Below are positions 42,158-55,148 of a stretch of DNA of 64,000 nt, piece after piece. A program made the translations under genes and the position numbers. Numbering within the stretch: position 1 is the stretch's first letter; the number at the start of each line of letters is the position of its first letter. Source of the DNA: Apus apus (taxonomy: Eukaryota > Chordata > Aves > Apodiformes > Apodidae); assembly GCF_020740795.1 (NCBI RefSeq), contig NC_067305.1:4092001-4156000 (forward strand), in the 5' to 3' direction. The notes under the pieces were generated by a model that searched no databases, was not told where the DNA came from, and saw only the letters and a list, made by a program, of their open reading frames with translations.

Positions 42158-42420
42158 GGCTGCGGGACAACGGGCCGCGCCGCCAGGCCGCACCGGCCGG
42201 AAGTGCCGCGCGCAGCCGCGCTTTACGGCCGCGTCGTCATGGAGACGGCGGAAGGGGGCGCGAGGCTGTTCCGGCCACCCTCCCGCGGCGGGAGCCTGAG
42301 GGGAGAGGCGGGAACGGGAGCGGGGACCGGGACACGGGGACACGGGACACGGGACACCGGGACACGAGGACACCGGGACCCAATCCCCGCCGGGGGCCGG
42401 CCCAGGCCTTAGCGCAGGGC
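42158..42420 (-). promoter_or_regulatory. CHERP: CHERP promoter within CpG island
   Basis: GC-rich TATA-less sequence directly upstream of the CHERP start codon; the island extends over exons 1-2 from about 41.5 kb. The plus strand carries CCGGAAGTG at 42197-42205, a strong ETS/GABP site, 40 bp upstream of the start codon. The transcription start is inferred to be within about 60 bp of it. Confidence 0.7.
42315..42385. repeat. Short GGGACAC(CG) minisatellite
   Basis: Imperfect 7-9 bp repeats of gggacac with interspersed cgg, about eight units, lie 160-230 bp upstream of the CHERP start codon. They are G-rich on the plus strand. Confidence 0.8.
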
Positions 42421-42859
42421 CCCGGGCCGCTCTCTCAGGCTGCCGGCGCCATCTCGGCCCTTCCCGGCGCCTCAGCCGAGGTCTGAGCGCACAGGGGCCT
42501 GCAGGAGCAGCTGCCTCTGGGCCGCAGCGTTCCCAGCCTTCCTCTCCTGCAGCTCCAGCTGACGGACGGCGAAGGGATGAAGGACGAAGGATGTTTCATA
42601 CTCCAGATAAAGCAGACTCTTCCTCTCCTTTTCAACCATGCCTTGCTGCAATTCAGTTGCCAGAAATTAAAAGAGAACATGACCTTTAACATCTGTTTCG
42701 TCTTAGGGAACAACCCAGCTCCACAGACTGTTGGCATGGAATGGGAATCCAAAGGCAAACCTGAGCTTGCATGGAGCTGTAATCACTTGAAGTTTCACCA
42801 TTAAATGACAGGATAGTCACACAGATAACACAGACATCCTCACAAAAAAGGCAGACCTT

Positions 42860-42865
42860 TTTATT
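42860..42865 (-). terminator. SLC35E1: SLC35E1 distal poly(A) signal
   Basis: The complement reads AATAAA, about 700 bp upstream of the CHERP start. It is the last canonical minus-strand signal before the CHERP CpG island. Earlier signals occur in the 3'UTR (for example near 43700, 43908, 44447, 45458, 45687 and 46440), so shorter forms are possible. Confidence 0.5.
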
Positions 42866-45800
42866 CTTAACAAGACAGACCATGAAGACCCCACTGTATT
42901 ATCTACAGAACATAAAAAAACTCAGAAAGAGGGGTGCTTCCATGTGTCCAAGGAAGACATGAAAAACAACAACAAAAATACAGACTCTGATCATGATTCT
43001 ACATCACTCTGCAGTCCTGGAAATCAAGGCAGATCCCACAAGACCAATTTAAGCTCAACTCTTGGTTCATACTTCATAAAAGTTTTGCTCTGCACGTTGG
43101 AGCCCACCCGGTCACTGTCTAGGCTGCCACGTTCTAATAGTTTCTCCACAAAATGCCCCCAAAAGACAGTTAACCTGGCAGAGGTGTCCACCAAAAACCA
43201 GCTGAAAACCTGATTTGTTTCAGGCAGGAGAGCCCCAGGACCTGGAAGTCACCACTGTGGTTTCTTCCTGTCCTCCCACCAGGATCCCGGGTCCAGCAGC
43301 AGCTCAGAGGGGAGAGTCACAGGCAATTCAGGTGAGTAACATCCAGAATGTCACAGAAAACAGTGGAAATAAGAAAAGGAAAACAATACAAAAGTGTTCA
43401 ATAACTTACGTACCAGATGTCACACAGTAAGGAGTGTGGGGTTTTGTTTTGTTTTTTTGGTAAAACCACCAATATTCACACCAATTTATAAAGTACCAAT
43501 ATGAAAACCAAAACCAAACAACAGAAGTTGGTGGTGACTGCCACCTGCATATTTGCATTTATCTACATAATGTGATTGCATCATCTACCTGTTCACCTCA
43601 GGATTAATAGATTTGTTTTACCAGCCTGTACCATCACAAATAATGATTTTGAACAGCTTAAAACATGGCTCAGAAATGGAAGCCTTAGAAACTAACAAAA
43701 CGTTCCCTTTATTGATATTGCACCTTTTTCACAAAGAGCTACATGGCAGAAGTGCCTTCTGCTGCAAAATGCTACATCAGATTTTGAACACACATGAGAA
43801 AGACAGAAGTCTTGAGCTTCAGGAATCATCCTGAGCTGACCTCAAATTACCAACAGCATTTTTAAAAATCACTGTACACCTACACAGCCTGAGTATTGCC
43901 TCCATTTTATTTAGCATTCAGGTATTTAAGAAAATACAAGCATTTCACCAGGTGATAAAGATGCCCTAATCACTACTGGGTACAAAAACTGAATCTTCAA
44001 GGGCAATATTTTCCAGAGAACTTAAAAGAGCACCAAAGACTCTGTGGAGCCATCACCAGAAACCCCACACATGGTGGGGAGAGGTATGCTTCTCACTGGT
44101 ATCTCTCAGTTTCACACTGGTATTTCTAGAACTATCCAGGACTGTTTGGGGAAGAATTTCCCAATTTTTTTGGTGATGTATTTCCACCTATGTTAGAAAT
44201 GCATAATGGAAACCAAAACCTTTCCAAGGATACCAGCCACTCTGGCAGCTGAATCATTGCAGTTTCAGGCTACGTAGGCACCTGGTGTCACACCCACATG
44301 GCAAAATATTAATTAGCTTTCTCCCAGGTGGCCATTAACACTAATGTGTGGCACTCCCAAAGCTTCCTGCAAGGTAAAAACCCAAACCAACCCCCTTCAC
44401 TTGAATTTAATAACAGGGTCGTTGAACACCATGGTCTAGATATGCCCTTTTTATTCCAGTGTTTCCATACTTGCTACAGACCTATGTACACAGTCAGACA
44501 CGTCATTAATTTACAAACCAGGTTAAAACAAATGTTTCACTTTGCCAAACAAAACCTCCCAGAGCCCCGAGATTAAAATGTATCTTACAACAGTTACCAG
44601 AAACTTCCTTTGCCTGAATGTGGGCAGTATTGCTTAGGGACTTGGATTCAGGTACTCAGCAAAACCACCTCCTCAGTTCACTTAACTGTTTTAATTATAT
44701 GTTCTACCAGACAAAATGATCCCTGTTGACCACAGACCTGAACTGGAGGAACATGAACACTTGTCAGGAAGTCTCCAGGGAAGAGATTCCCTCTCTGGGC
44801 CCTGAGTAGGTGATATCCTCAGTTTGGGTCAGTACCTCTTTGCTCTTCAAGTACAGTAGTTCTGTTTCAGAGAGACAGTGAGCTTCAGGAAACAATCTAA
44901 ATATATTTAATAAAGCCTCTGATCTGTGAATAAAGTATGTGGAGCTTTATTCCAAGTAACAACTCCAGTTGTATGAAGATGTTCCACACCAGAGCTCAAC
45001 TCACAGAATGCCTCTACATCCCTGGGACACCCACAGCTGCTTTTTTTCTGGTATTTCATCCCCCTGTGAAGGAGGGAAGAATAATCTTAATTTTCCAGGT
45101 GGGAAACTGAGGCACAAAGAACACAATGAAGCATTTGGAGGAGTCTGACAAGTTACAGCCAGCTCCCTTTGAAAGCAGCTGGAGAACCTCAGCCCCTCTT
45201 CAAAATCTCAGCCTAAATGTCTCACCCTCAAATAAGTCTTTTGCAGAGCCAGAACCTAATCCAAGTCCAGAGCCCACAGAACCCCTTCACATGTCTGTAA
45301 AAGCACTTAAACATTGGGCAGTGAGCCTTAGAAAGATGCATTTTGCACTTTCCCATATTAAAAATAGATCATTATACATAATACTGGAACAAAAGCTATT
45401 TCATCTCAAAGAATGCTTTCCTTGTGATCTTGCTCTTATTAACCAGGTTTAGGGAACAATTTATTTAGGTTTTCCAAACTAAAAGCCAAAGTTGTAAGCT
45501 AACATGAACAGATCCTACTCCAGTCAAGTCAAGGAAGTTCTGCTCACAAATATTAGCAGCATATTTAACCCATGTCTGAAGTTTCAGAAGGACCATTTCC
45601 TCTTTTGGACTGTTTGGTGGCAGGCAGGTGACATAACTACCTTCACAGTCAGCCCAAAGAACAAGATCAGCTTGACTTTGCACTTATAAATAACTCCTTT
45701 ATTATCCAGAAAGGAGCCAAATCATCATCTCACATCACAGAAATGGTCACTTGTAAAGCAATAAATAGGTGGAGTGTTCTGTAACACACCCTAAATATTG

Positions 45801-47247
45801 TCACTGGTATCTAATACCTCTCTAATAAAAACATAATAGTTATGCTATCAAAAATCTCACTGTACAACAGCTTTTCTGTTAAGGAAAGAAGGCCCCTAAA
45901 AACTTTTGCTAAAGCAGTAACAGCCTGATCCAGTGAAACCCCAGTTCAGCTGGTTTCACCCCTTTCATGCCCAAATGCAGTACCTGACACACAACTACTT
46001 GTCTAGATTTAAATATGTTCCCTTATACTAACCTAATCACTTCTTTTTAATCATAAATTATCCATTTACTGCTGATTCAAGTATTTTTTTTCCTATCACT
46101 TGACTATTCAAGCCAGGGGAGCTGCAGGAACAGAGCAGGATAGAAAATGTAATTCCTTTGAAAGTGAAAGTCAGGCTGAATGCACAAAGCAAACCCAACA
46201 GCAGTAATTAAGAAACTTAAAACAATTAGGGGCTAAGAAGATAGACTTAAGAATCAATTAAGAACGATGATTATTCAAATTAATGCATTCATAATATATG
46301 AATCATAAATACAGCATAATTTATGCACAGAACTGAGAAGAAAACACCTTAAACCTTTCCATTTCTAAAGCAAGAAAAGAGCTTTGTAAGAGCAGGTGTG
46401 AAGCAAGTGAAAAAAAAATATGATATTATTCCAAATGCTTTATTTGTGAAGGTGTTTTCTGTATTGCCAAGGAAGAGCAATGTCTGAAGTTACAGGACTA
46501 CATTGTTTAGAGAACAATTATGATCTTATGCTCTGGTTGTTACCTACAGTGATTGGGACAACAGTGATTTTAGAGAGTTCTGTTTCTCTACACCTGAAGT
46601 CTGCTTCTTGAAGTGACAGACACATCTTTCCACTCTCTGCTCCCTCACAAACTCTCCTGGTTTGTCATCAAAACCTGAAGGCACAGGCACAGAAGTAGTT
46701 TATGCCCACGGGAAGTTTCATGGGTGCTCAAGCTGAGTTCAGGTCAACCTATCTGCAACTGCTACACATCAGTCAATCCCCTCCCAAACAGACAAATCCA
46801 GAGGTAGGCCTTAGTTCCCACTTCCTTCTGAAAGTTGCCTTCAAAGAAAGTATCATTAGAACACATCAAAGAACAAATGAAAGGTGATGTTACCAGCGTG
46901 GAAACAAAATACTGGCCAGAATGTAGCTGCCAAGAGAACGATCAGTTGACAGACTGTGGAAAGGAGCAGTGATAGCAGATAGTTTGAAGTTTTGGAGGTG
47001 CATTTCCCCAGGGTCTCAGCACAAGAGCTACCCTGTGCATTTCGTTCCAGTGTCAGATCTAGCTGTCTCACGGGCCAGGCTCCGCGGAGCCGAGGCGGAA
47101 GGTCTGCCCCACTGTCACCACACATGCACCTCCCCTCCTGCCAAACCTGCACGATAAAAATGGCTTTACATTCATGGATGTACTCAAAAGTTTCTGATAA
47201 TGTTGGGGACACTTTGAGATGACAGTCTCTACCTGTTGGCCAGGGTT
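42866..47247 (-). other. SLC35E1: SLC35E1 long 3'UTR (inferred)
   Basis: This 4.4-kb AT-rich stretch without splice signals or good coding frames follows the SLC35E1 stop codon. It contains no CR1 copy, unlike most of the surrounding introns. The human gene also has a long 3'UTR. Several AATAAA signals on the minus strand suggest alternative polyadenylation. The true extent cannot be fixed from sequence alone. Confidence 0.55.
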
Positions 47248-50200
47248 CTAGATATCAAAACGATTTAGGTTGTAGGTGGTGGGGTGGTTTTGCCGGCTGT
47301 ACTGGAAGTGGTCTGTGAGGAGGCTGGTCCGGCCGTACTGATAGTCTCCGTGTTGGGCAAAAGCTGTGAGTCCATTCTGAGACTTCTCAGGAGTGTTTCG
47401 ATGTCGGTCCAAATTCACCAGGTCTCCAGTTGTCACTGGAAGTACTGGCTTCTTTGCTTCTTGGTTTGCATCGTATTTTGTCTAGGAAATAAAAGAATGT
47501 TTTTAATTGATCCCACCAACCACGTTCCTGTACCGAGAGAGAACCGCCCAGTTCTACTGCCACACAATCTCTGCCTGTTGGATGATGATCCAAGGGCTGG
47601 AGCAGCTCTGCTCTGCAGACAGGCTGGGAGAGTTGGGCTGTTCAGCCTGGAGAGGAGAAGGCTCCAGGGAGATCTTAGAGCACCTTCCAGTGCCTGAAGG
47701 GGCTCCAGGAAAGCTGGGGAGGGGCTTGGGACAAGGGCAGGGAGGGAGAGGACAAGGGGGGAGGGATGAAAACTGGAAGAGGGAGATTGAGGTGAGACAT
47801 GAGGAGGAAATTCTGGAGTGTGAGGGTGGGGAGACCCTGGCCCAGGTTGCCCAGGGAAGCTGTGACTGCCCCATCCCTGGCAGTGTTGAAGGGCAGGTTG
47901 GATGGGGCTTGGAGCAGCCTGGAATGGTGGTAGGTGTCCCTGCCCATGCAGGAGGGTTGGAAGCTGATGATCTTTAAGGTCCCTTCCCACCCAAACCGTT
48001 TGATGATTCTATGACTGTTAGAGTCTAAAAGTATTAATGGCTTCTAATAAATTCTCATTCCTCTTGTATGTCAAACCAGTAAGCTGCTCTTTTGCCTATA
48101 AAATATGAGTCAGTTATTTCCCGATCTTCATTTTTAAAGGAAATATAAAGAGGAAAATGTAAGTTAAGATCTGACAGCTGGCCTGACCCAACCACTGTGC
48201 TTAGGAGGTGACACTGGTACCTCCTCAGCACTGAAGCTCAATGCTAAGCATTATTATACACTTGTTCTGGCAGCCATTACCTTGTACAAAACAATAGTTC
48301 AAAGCCACTGGATTGTTTTAATTGAGTTTCCTGAAGAAAATAAGGAAACAAACAGCCCCCTTACCTTGTTATACAAGAAGACCCCAAAGATGGCTGTCAT
48401 CATCCCCAGGACGTTGGTGCTGGTCACCGGGTTGCGGAGCATTATCAGGGACACTGTGATGACCATGATTCTCTTTGTGGCATTTGCAACAGAATAACTC
48501 AGAGGGCTGATCAGGTTAAGAATACTGAAGGCAATGACATTCTGGGCAAAATTACAGAATCCACTGATTATGAGCAGCATCAAGGTCCAGGACCAATGAG
48601 ACATGGAGCTCTGTTGTAAAGACAAACATTACAAGAAAATAAAAGAAAAGAAATTAGCTCAGGTTTCAGATAAGAAACAAAGAAACACAAATACAACTTG
48701 AGCCACTTCTTACCTGCCTTTGATAGGAAGAACTTCTGCAACTTAACTCTAAAATGCACTCTGGTGTGTTAAATTATGCAACTACCAACCCTGAGAAAAC
48801 ATCTAAGTACTTGTAACATGTTCTGGGTGAATTTGTTCCTCTCTCCAGCTACCGGTTCCAGATTGACCCTGTCACATAAGTTCTATCTTCTAACACTGAC
48901 ATGAATTCTCAGAATAAACACTGTGCTTATTTTTGTATATTGTTTTGTGAAACAATTTGCAGGTATTTCCCAACAGTTCCTTCCATGCTGCTGAGGAACT
49001 ACACTGAAACACTCAAGTGCACTTTTTTGGTAAGCCTGGTTATGCTGGTTTGTTGACTGGGTTTTTTTTCCCCATCTCTTCTTTCTTAACAGCAAACAGT
49101 TTCCCAAATGCAACACTTACCAAGTCATTCTCTACTAAGAAGGAAGAAAGATCAACCAACACCCACGTTGGGATCATGAAGAACACAGCATGGCACCCAA
49201 GGATGTTCAGCAATCGAAGATGATGAATCCGGGAATCTCTTAACACCTAAAAAACCCCATAAATACACTGATTTCCTTCAGCTTCTGTCCATGTGATCAG
49301 CAGAGATTCAGGAGCCACGTACCAGTAACAACTTTAGATGATGAATTATGAAAGTAAATGCTGCTAGAGGATGAATTTCCTAAGAGGACAATCAAATTCA
49401 AACAGATAAGAAACGACCATTTTTCAAATGGTTGAGTGGTGACTCTTAGCATTAACAAGTAAATAATATATTTTAAATGCTCTACAAACTAGAAACTTTT
49501 GTAACTAAACAGATTCAAGACATACATTTTCATCTTGTTTCTAAGATTTCAAGGAGTGCCCAGTGTTGCCACTGAGTCATTCACTACAAAGGATCTGATA
49601 CAGCAAGATGTATTAAAAGCTTTGAAATTAATTGCTAGATTTAAGCCCTACTGAACTATGAGAAGAAATAAATAATCCATTCAGAGAAGTAAAGGCTCAA
49701 GATAAACTGAATTCTCTCCAATTTCCAGTATAACAGCTACAACAGGTAGGAAGAGCTGCAGAGAACAGGCATACAAAATAGCCAGCTGTTACTTTGGGCT
49801 CCTCTGACTATAAAGTCAACTGAAAAACAAATAAATATGTGTGTATTGGAAAATACACCCTGTCCTGCTAAAGGGTTATGCTACTGACCAAGGTTAGGAG
49901 CAGCAAAGCTGTTACCTTCTTTGAGAAGATATTCTGCAGAGAAAAACACAGAGTAGCAGCAAGAGCACTGATGAGTCCCCACATGTCAAAAGAGAGTTCT
50001 GTGACAGTGGCCAACAGGACACCAGTTATGATGGGGATCAGAGACAAGTACACCTGGAAGGAAAACAGAGAGAAGCAGCTTAGATCTTCTAAGAATTTTC
50101 ATTTCAACTGAGATGATACACAATGATGGTTTGAGGAGGAAAGGAGAATGAAGGAAAAAAGCAACAGAACTAGAAGTCAACTTTTATGTGATTGTAGTCT

Positions 50201-51473
50201 GAGGAAATTAAGTGACTACAACACACACTGTAACGACTCTAACTCCAGAAAGCATCCCAACCCAAGCCTGAGCTTTCCTGACCCCAGCCAGCAGAACACA
50301 CCACAAAGACCACCAAGAGAAGAAGCCACAGCAAACCTGCCCCCACCTTCGTCGTCTGCTTTTCCTTCATGATGATCCGTGACAGAAGAACCACCCATAT
50401 CGGCATCGTCGCCTTCACTGGGGACGGAAAGAAAACGTCGTGGGGATGTGAAACTTTGGGCCAACTCCATCAACCACCATCAGCAGAGGGTGAGTGCTGG
50501 GGAGTGAGGGGGGGCTGAGGGCTGGTCCCACCACAGCTCTCACCTCAGCCCACCCTGGGTCATCCCTTCTTGTCACTGTGCTGGGGGCTTGTACAGACAC
50601 CGGCGGGTTCTCGGTGCTCCAGGACACCATGCTGGACACCCAGAGGGGCGTGGGGCACCAAGCTGGGCACCCACAGGGGCACAAGGCACTGCACCGGGCA
50701 GGGGGCACCACAGCAGGCACCTACAGGAGCACAGGGCCCTGTGCCAGCAGGGGACACGGCACCGAGCACCCACAGGAGCAGGGGACACCGTGCCAGGCAC
50801 TCCCGGGGGCACAGGGCACCCAGAGCTGCCCACGCCAGGCTTCAGGTCACTGCAACTGGCACCAGTACAAGCGTGCACTGGGGACCAGGACACGGCCCTG
50901 GGCACCCGTACAAACACACAGCGGAGCCCGGGACAGCACCCCGGGCAGCTGTACGAGAACACCCGGCGCTGGGACATCCCCCCTGGCCACCCCGCGGGGC
51001 ACACACCGGGCACAGGGACACCCCGCGGGGCACAGGGACACCCCGCCGGGCACACGGCCCCCTCCCCACGCACGGCGGGTCTCACCTGTGTGCGCGTAGG
51101 AGACCGGGACCCTCCAGAGCGAGACGTGCGCGGAAACGGAGGCGAAGTACTTGCCGAAGGCGAGCGGGAGGATGTAGCGGGGGTAGGCGCGGGGCGGCAG
51201 CTGGGCCGGGCCGGCGGGCGGGACCCGCCAGGCGCGCAGCAGCGGCGGCAGGAGCCCGCACAGCCCCAGGATGTGGAAGAGCGAGACGGTGACGGGCCGC
51301 GGGAAGCCCCCGAGCAGCAGCTTGTTCACCACGTTCCCGCCGGCGCTCAGCCCGTACCAGGCCAGGCACAGCGCCGACACCCGCGCCCCCTCCCGCAGCG
51401 CCGGCCCGCGCCCGCCCCGCCCCGCGCCCCCCGCCGCCGCCGCCGCCCCCGGAGCCGCCAGCGGGGCCGCCAT
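47248..51473 (-). CDS. SLC35E1: SLC35E1, TPT-family membrane transporter
   Basis: Solute carrier family 35 member E1, a polytopic Golgi/ER-type protein related to nucleotide-sugar and triose-phosphate translocators; its substrate is not established. Six exons: 51086-51473, 50347-50417, 49916-50053, 49121-49246, 48365-48610, 47248-47481, giving 400 aa (human 410). An Ala/Gly-rich N-terminus (residues 1-30) precedes hydrophobic segments such as [75 protein letters not shown] and [20 protein letters not shown]. The family block [20 protein letters not shown] is intact. The hydrophilic tail has QHGDYQYGR and ends NLNRFDI. Orthology is secure. Confidence 0.96.
47575..48017 (+). mobile_element. 5'-truncated CR1 LINE in SLC35E1 intron 5
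   Basis: This is the longest CR1 in the window, about 440 bp, in plus orientation and so antisense to SLC35E1. It runs from gggctggagcagctctgctc through ttcagcctggagaggagaag and gcagtgttgaagggcaggtt to gattctatgactg. The left end lies about 95 bp from the exon-6 acceptor. Confidence 0.93.
50600..51060. repeat. Degenerate GC-rich tandem repeat in SLC35E1 intron 1
   Basis: Imperfect units of roughly 25-30 bp built on gggcac-caggggcacagggcac recur through most of intron 1 (for example at 50640-50830 and 50990-51060). The repeat produces long open frames on both strands which are not supported as genes. Confidence 0.7.
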
Positions 51474-51900
51474 GGCTGCCCGGCCGCCCCACGTCACCGC
51501 CGGCGCCCGCTTCCCGGGGCGGGGCCGCCCGCCGCTACGGGAGCCGGCAGGGCCGCCCGCGTCACTTCCGCCGCCGCTCCCGCAGCCCTGCCGGGACTCG
51601 CCGCCCCGCGCGGCTCCCCGCACGCCCCGCCGGGCTCTATGCACGCTCTGCCGGGCTCCCTGCACGCCCCGCCGGGCTCCCCGCACGCCCCGGCGGCCGC
51701 GGTTCCTCCAGGCCGGCCCAGCTGCGGGCGGCGCGGGCAGCTCGGTGGAGCGGGCGCAGCTGGGCGGAGCGGGCGCACCCCGCGCTGCCGGCGGTGGCAC
51801 CAAGGCCCGGAGCTGGGTCCTGGGTTCGAGCCTGGTGGTTTCTCGAGCGGAGCCCCGCACGGCGCTGCTGGCTTGCGGTGCCTTCACTGGGGCTCGTGAG
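51474..51900 (-). promoter_or_regulatory. SLC35E1: SLC35E1 CpG-island promoter
   Basis: CpG-dense sequence upstream of the start codon continues the island that covers exon 1. It contains a CRE half-site (ACGTCA, 51491-51496) and an ETS site (CACTTCCG, 51563-51570, reading CGGAAGTG on the gene strand), and no TATA box. A degenerate repeat gcacgcccc-gccgggctc lies at about 51600-51700. Confidence 0.7.
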
Positions 51901-53934
51901 GGGCTAAAAGAAGCCGGGGGGGAGCGCGGTGGGCAAGACACGCACAGAAAGCGCTTTCCTGAGCCGACTTCCCAGCTCGGCAGGGGAAGGCAGGAGCCAG
52001 GGCTGCCTCGGGAAACCGACAGGGCAGGGGGTGAGCAAAGGGCGCGTGTTGAAAGGCAAGGAGGCAGTTCCTGACCTCTAGAACTACCTCAGGGAGTCAC
52101 GCTGGCTGTATTAAAAACCGGGTGAGTACCTGTCAAGCAGGAGGAGGATCTAGAGCCTGTTCCATCCATGCAGTCTGTCCCAGGGCGTTTCTAAGTCATG
52201 AATATATCTATAAGAACATGCACTTCAGGTAATGGCAATTCCCAAGGGAGTTGCAGATGAGCCATGTTGCTTCATCCCCGGGCAGGAGGGGGATGGCAGG
52301 GTGTTCATTTGGGATTTTAGGATGAGGAGAACCCATTTCATAAGGCAGGCAGGAGAAACCAGCAGCAGAGAGACCCGAGTCCATGCAAAAATGAGAGCAC
52401 ACAGCAGGGATGCACACGTCAACTTCATTGGAACTTGTTTACAAAATTGACAAAAAAATAATCACCTTGTAAACTTATTCACATTTGTTGGAGCTCACAG
52501 AACTGGTTATACTCGCATGCTGAAATAAAGATTGTCAAGCCTTGTGTCACCCTGGAGGACATCCAAGTGAGTTGACCCTTATGGCAGAAACAAACTCGGT
52601 ATGGAACAAGATTTAAAGCTTGCATTGGGAGTTTCTCCAGCCATTTTTTCCCACTAGGAAAAGGGCTGGCTCCAGAACCTGATGCTCCCTCAAGCAAAAG
52701 GAGCATCAGCACAGGCAGTTTGCTACCAGAGCTGGATGAACTGAGGGGACATCACCTCCCCAAGCCCACCAGGGCCATTGATTGCATCAGAAACATCAGC
52801 AGTGGAGAATAAAAGATGGGGTTTATCAAGTGTAACGTAATAATTCTTGGTCTTTTCCTGAAATTTGCCCTATAGTCCAAGGGCTCAAAAGAGCACCGAC
52901 CCTGTTCTGAAATAAACCACTCAGGGACAGAGGGAGAAGGGGTGAGGGAAAATAAGATGCACCATTTTTTACATAAACAAAAGCCAAGCATTTTCCAAAG
53001 TGACCAGCCTCTCAGTCCTCTACCATCCAATCAGCCTTTCTGAACTGCAAGACAGTAGCTTTCCCCAACTCTGAAAGAAGGACAACATGGAAGTAAACTG
53101 AAAATATACTTGGAAATGATTTCTGGTAAGCACTTTTTCTGGTTTCACTCTCAGATTTCAGCCATGGAAGCAAACAGACAGCAGTGAAGATCACTGAGAC
53201 AGCCACACATTTCAGTACCAGTCAGATCACAAAGGAAGTATTTGTAACAAGGACGACTTTAAAATCAACCAAACCTTAGTTGGATTCCAGGGAATGAACC
53301 AACTTCAAGTCTGCCTGGCGAGGAAAACCCTTTTAAAATCAAGTAAGACCTTGACTCTGCTCTCCAAGGCAGGAGAACCATTGCCAAGGCTCTTCTCCAC
53401 AGAAGTGAGATCCAGCACAAACAGGTTAACACAGTTAACATCACTAAACCTAGAAATATTTTTGGTATCATGTCCCCTCCCGTTTTCCCCTGGACAGAAG
53501 CCCAGCAGTGGGGACAGCAGAAAACAGCCAGTCCCAAATGTTAAAGCAATTCCAGTTAATAGAAACTCTTATTTTCTGTAGGGAACCAGGCTGCTTAAGA
53601 AATCATTTTAACAGGAATCATATATGACAAAGTTACTGAGAAGAAAATGAACTGTGATCTTTTCAAACGTCGAGGTACGTTAACAGCAACTGGGTTCTCA
53701 GTTCTCCAGACCCTGGATGCAACCAGAGTTTTAAAAAAAAAAACAATCCAACCTGTCCAACTGAATCCCACCGAGGTGCTTGGAAGACATCTTGTGTATC
53801 CCTACCAGCTGCTTCCCACAGGGCTGGCTGGGATTCTGCTCCAAAGGGTTTCCCAGGGTCCACGAGCTGGGCTGGACTGAGCCAACTTGTTTCGAAAAAA
53901 ACAAACAGGAGTTAAGTAGAAATCATTCACAAAC
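51900..53934. other. Intergenic, SLC35E1 promoter to MED26 3' end
   Basis: This 2-kb mixed-composition sequence lies between the SLC35E1 CpG island and the MED26 poly(A) site. I see no repeat family, RNA gene or convincing exon. The longest open frames are about 90 codons and lack splice or start context. Confidence 0.6.
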
Positions 53935-55148
53935 TGGTTTGTGCAAATTTTTTTTATTTCCACATTTATATCACAATGTGTCCACTTAAAGGACCAAATA
54001 GCAAAGTTGCTCCCTTCTGCATCCCAGGAACACAGAAGTCTAGTCTGTACATTCACTAAGGCTCTTTGTTTTTGCAAATTGCGTTTATGATGGATATCCA
54101 TAAGGCAAACAATATCTAAAGGAATGGTAACAAGTATATTTCCAGCATACAAACAGGCTTCCTTTTTCCCTCTCACAGTACAGTTACAAACTTGTAGCAC
54201 CCTCATTACATTTAGATTCTAGAAAAGGTGGTTTTTTCATCATTTTTTTCATTATTTTTTATTATTTTTTTGTTTCCTAGAAGTTTGCAGGAAGGGAAAA
54301 GGAGGGAAAAAAAAATATTTGGCTGGTGGTGGTGGGATCAAAAATATTGTTAAACATCTAGGTTTTGTTTTTTTGTGTGTGTTTTTTGTTTTTGTTTTTG
54401 TTTTTTTTTTGCAGCATTTCTCAGAGACTGGATTTAAACTGAAACCAGACTAAAATATGTGGATGCCTATGGAATGTTGAGCTGAAGCTGGTGGCCCAGC
54501 CTGCAGTGCAACACCTGCTGTTTAAAACCCAATCTCAGTACCACATGACTTAAAAAAAAAACAAACAACCAACAAACCCCAAAAAACTTAAATCATGTTC
54601 AGAGATGTGATACAAAGAAAACTACAGGGTTGTTTTGTTTTTGTTTGTTGGTTTGGTTTTTTGTTTTCTTGCACCTCGTCTCTCGAATATCTCACTGCCA
54701 AATAAAAACCCAAATCAAGTCAAATAAATAGATGCATATTTTAAGGTAACTTCCACAATTTCTCTGTACCTGCCTGTCGTGAGATTCCGGCATTCAGAAA
54801 GTGCTGGAAATCCTCTTCACTTCTTGGGGACTAACACTTAGTTTTTATAGCTGGCTCGCTAGAGAGTTTTGAACTCCATTTTCTCAACCTTCGTGTGCCT
54901 TCCTTTGCAATTGTTAGTAAACTGGTAGCAGCATTTCACAAAAGGAGAACTGAAAGGGAAGAGCTGTTGGGAACCAGCTCCCTCAACCCCCTCTCTCTGC
55001 TCGTGTGCCCAGGACAGGAGCTCTCTCCCTCTGTAAGTGGCATAGAGTGTCTGCCCGTTTTGCTAACTGCAGATGGAAAAATAAAAACAACAAACCAACA
55101 ACAGAAAAAAAAAAGAAAAAAAAAAAAGCATTTTTAGCAAAACTGTAC
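53935..55148 (-). other. MED26: MED26 3'UTR (inferred)
   Basis: About 1.2 kb downstream of the MED26 stop. It contains T-rich low-complexity tracts on the plus strand (54220-54420 and 54625-54670) and an A-rich tract at 55080-55130, which become A-rich and T-rich respectively in the transcript. Confidence 0.6.
53953..53958 (-). terminator. MED26: MED26 poly(A) signal
   Basis: The complement reads AATAAA, 1.19 kb downstream of the MED26 stop codon. It is the last canonical signal before the intergenic region; upstream sequence on the gene strand is A-rich. Confidence 0.55.

Noticed and set aside
47433-47990. Overlapping frames within the SLC35E1 intron 5 repeat
   Set aside because: The sequence is the untranslated 3' end of a truncated CR1, and the frames are chance.
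50494-52074. Long open frames of 200-436 codons, mostly on the plus strand, around SLC35E1 exon 1
   Set aside because: They come from CpG-rich composition and the degenerate tandem repeat in intron 1. They overlap the verified SLC35E1 exon and show no family similarity.
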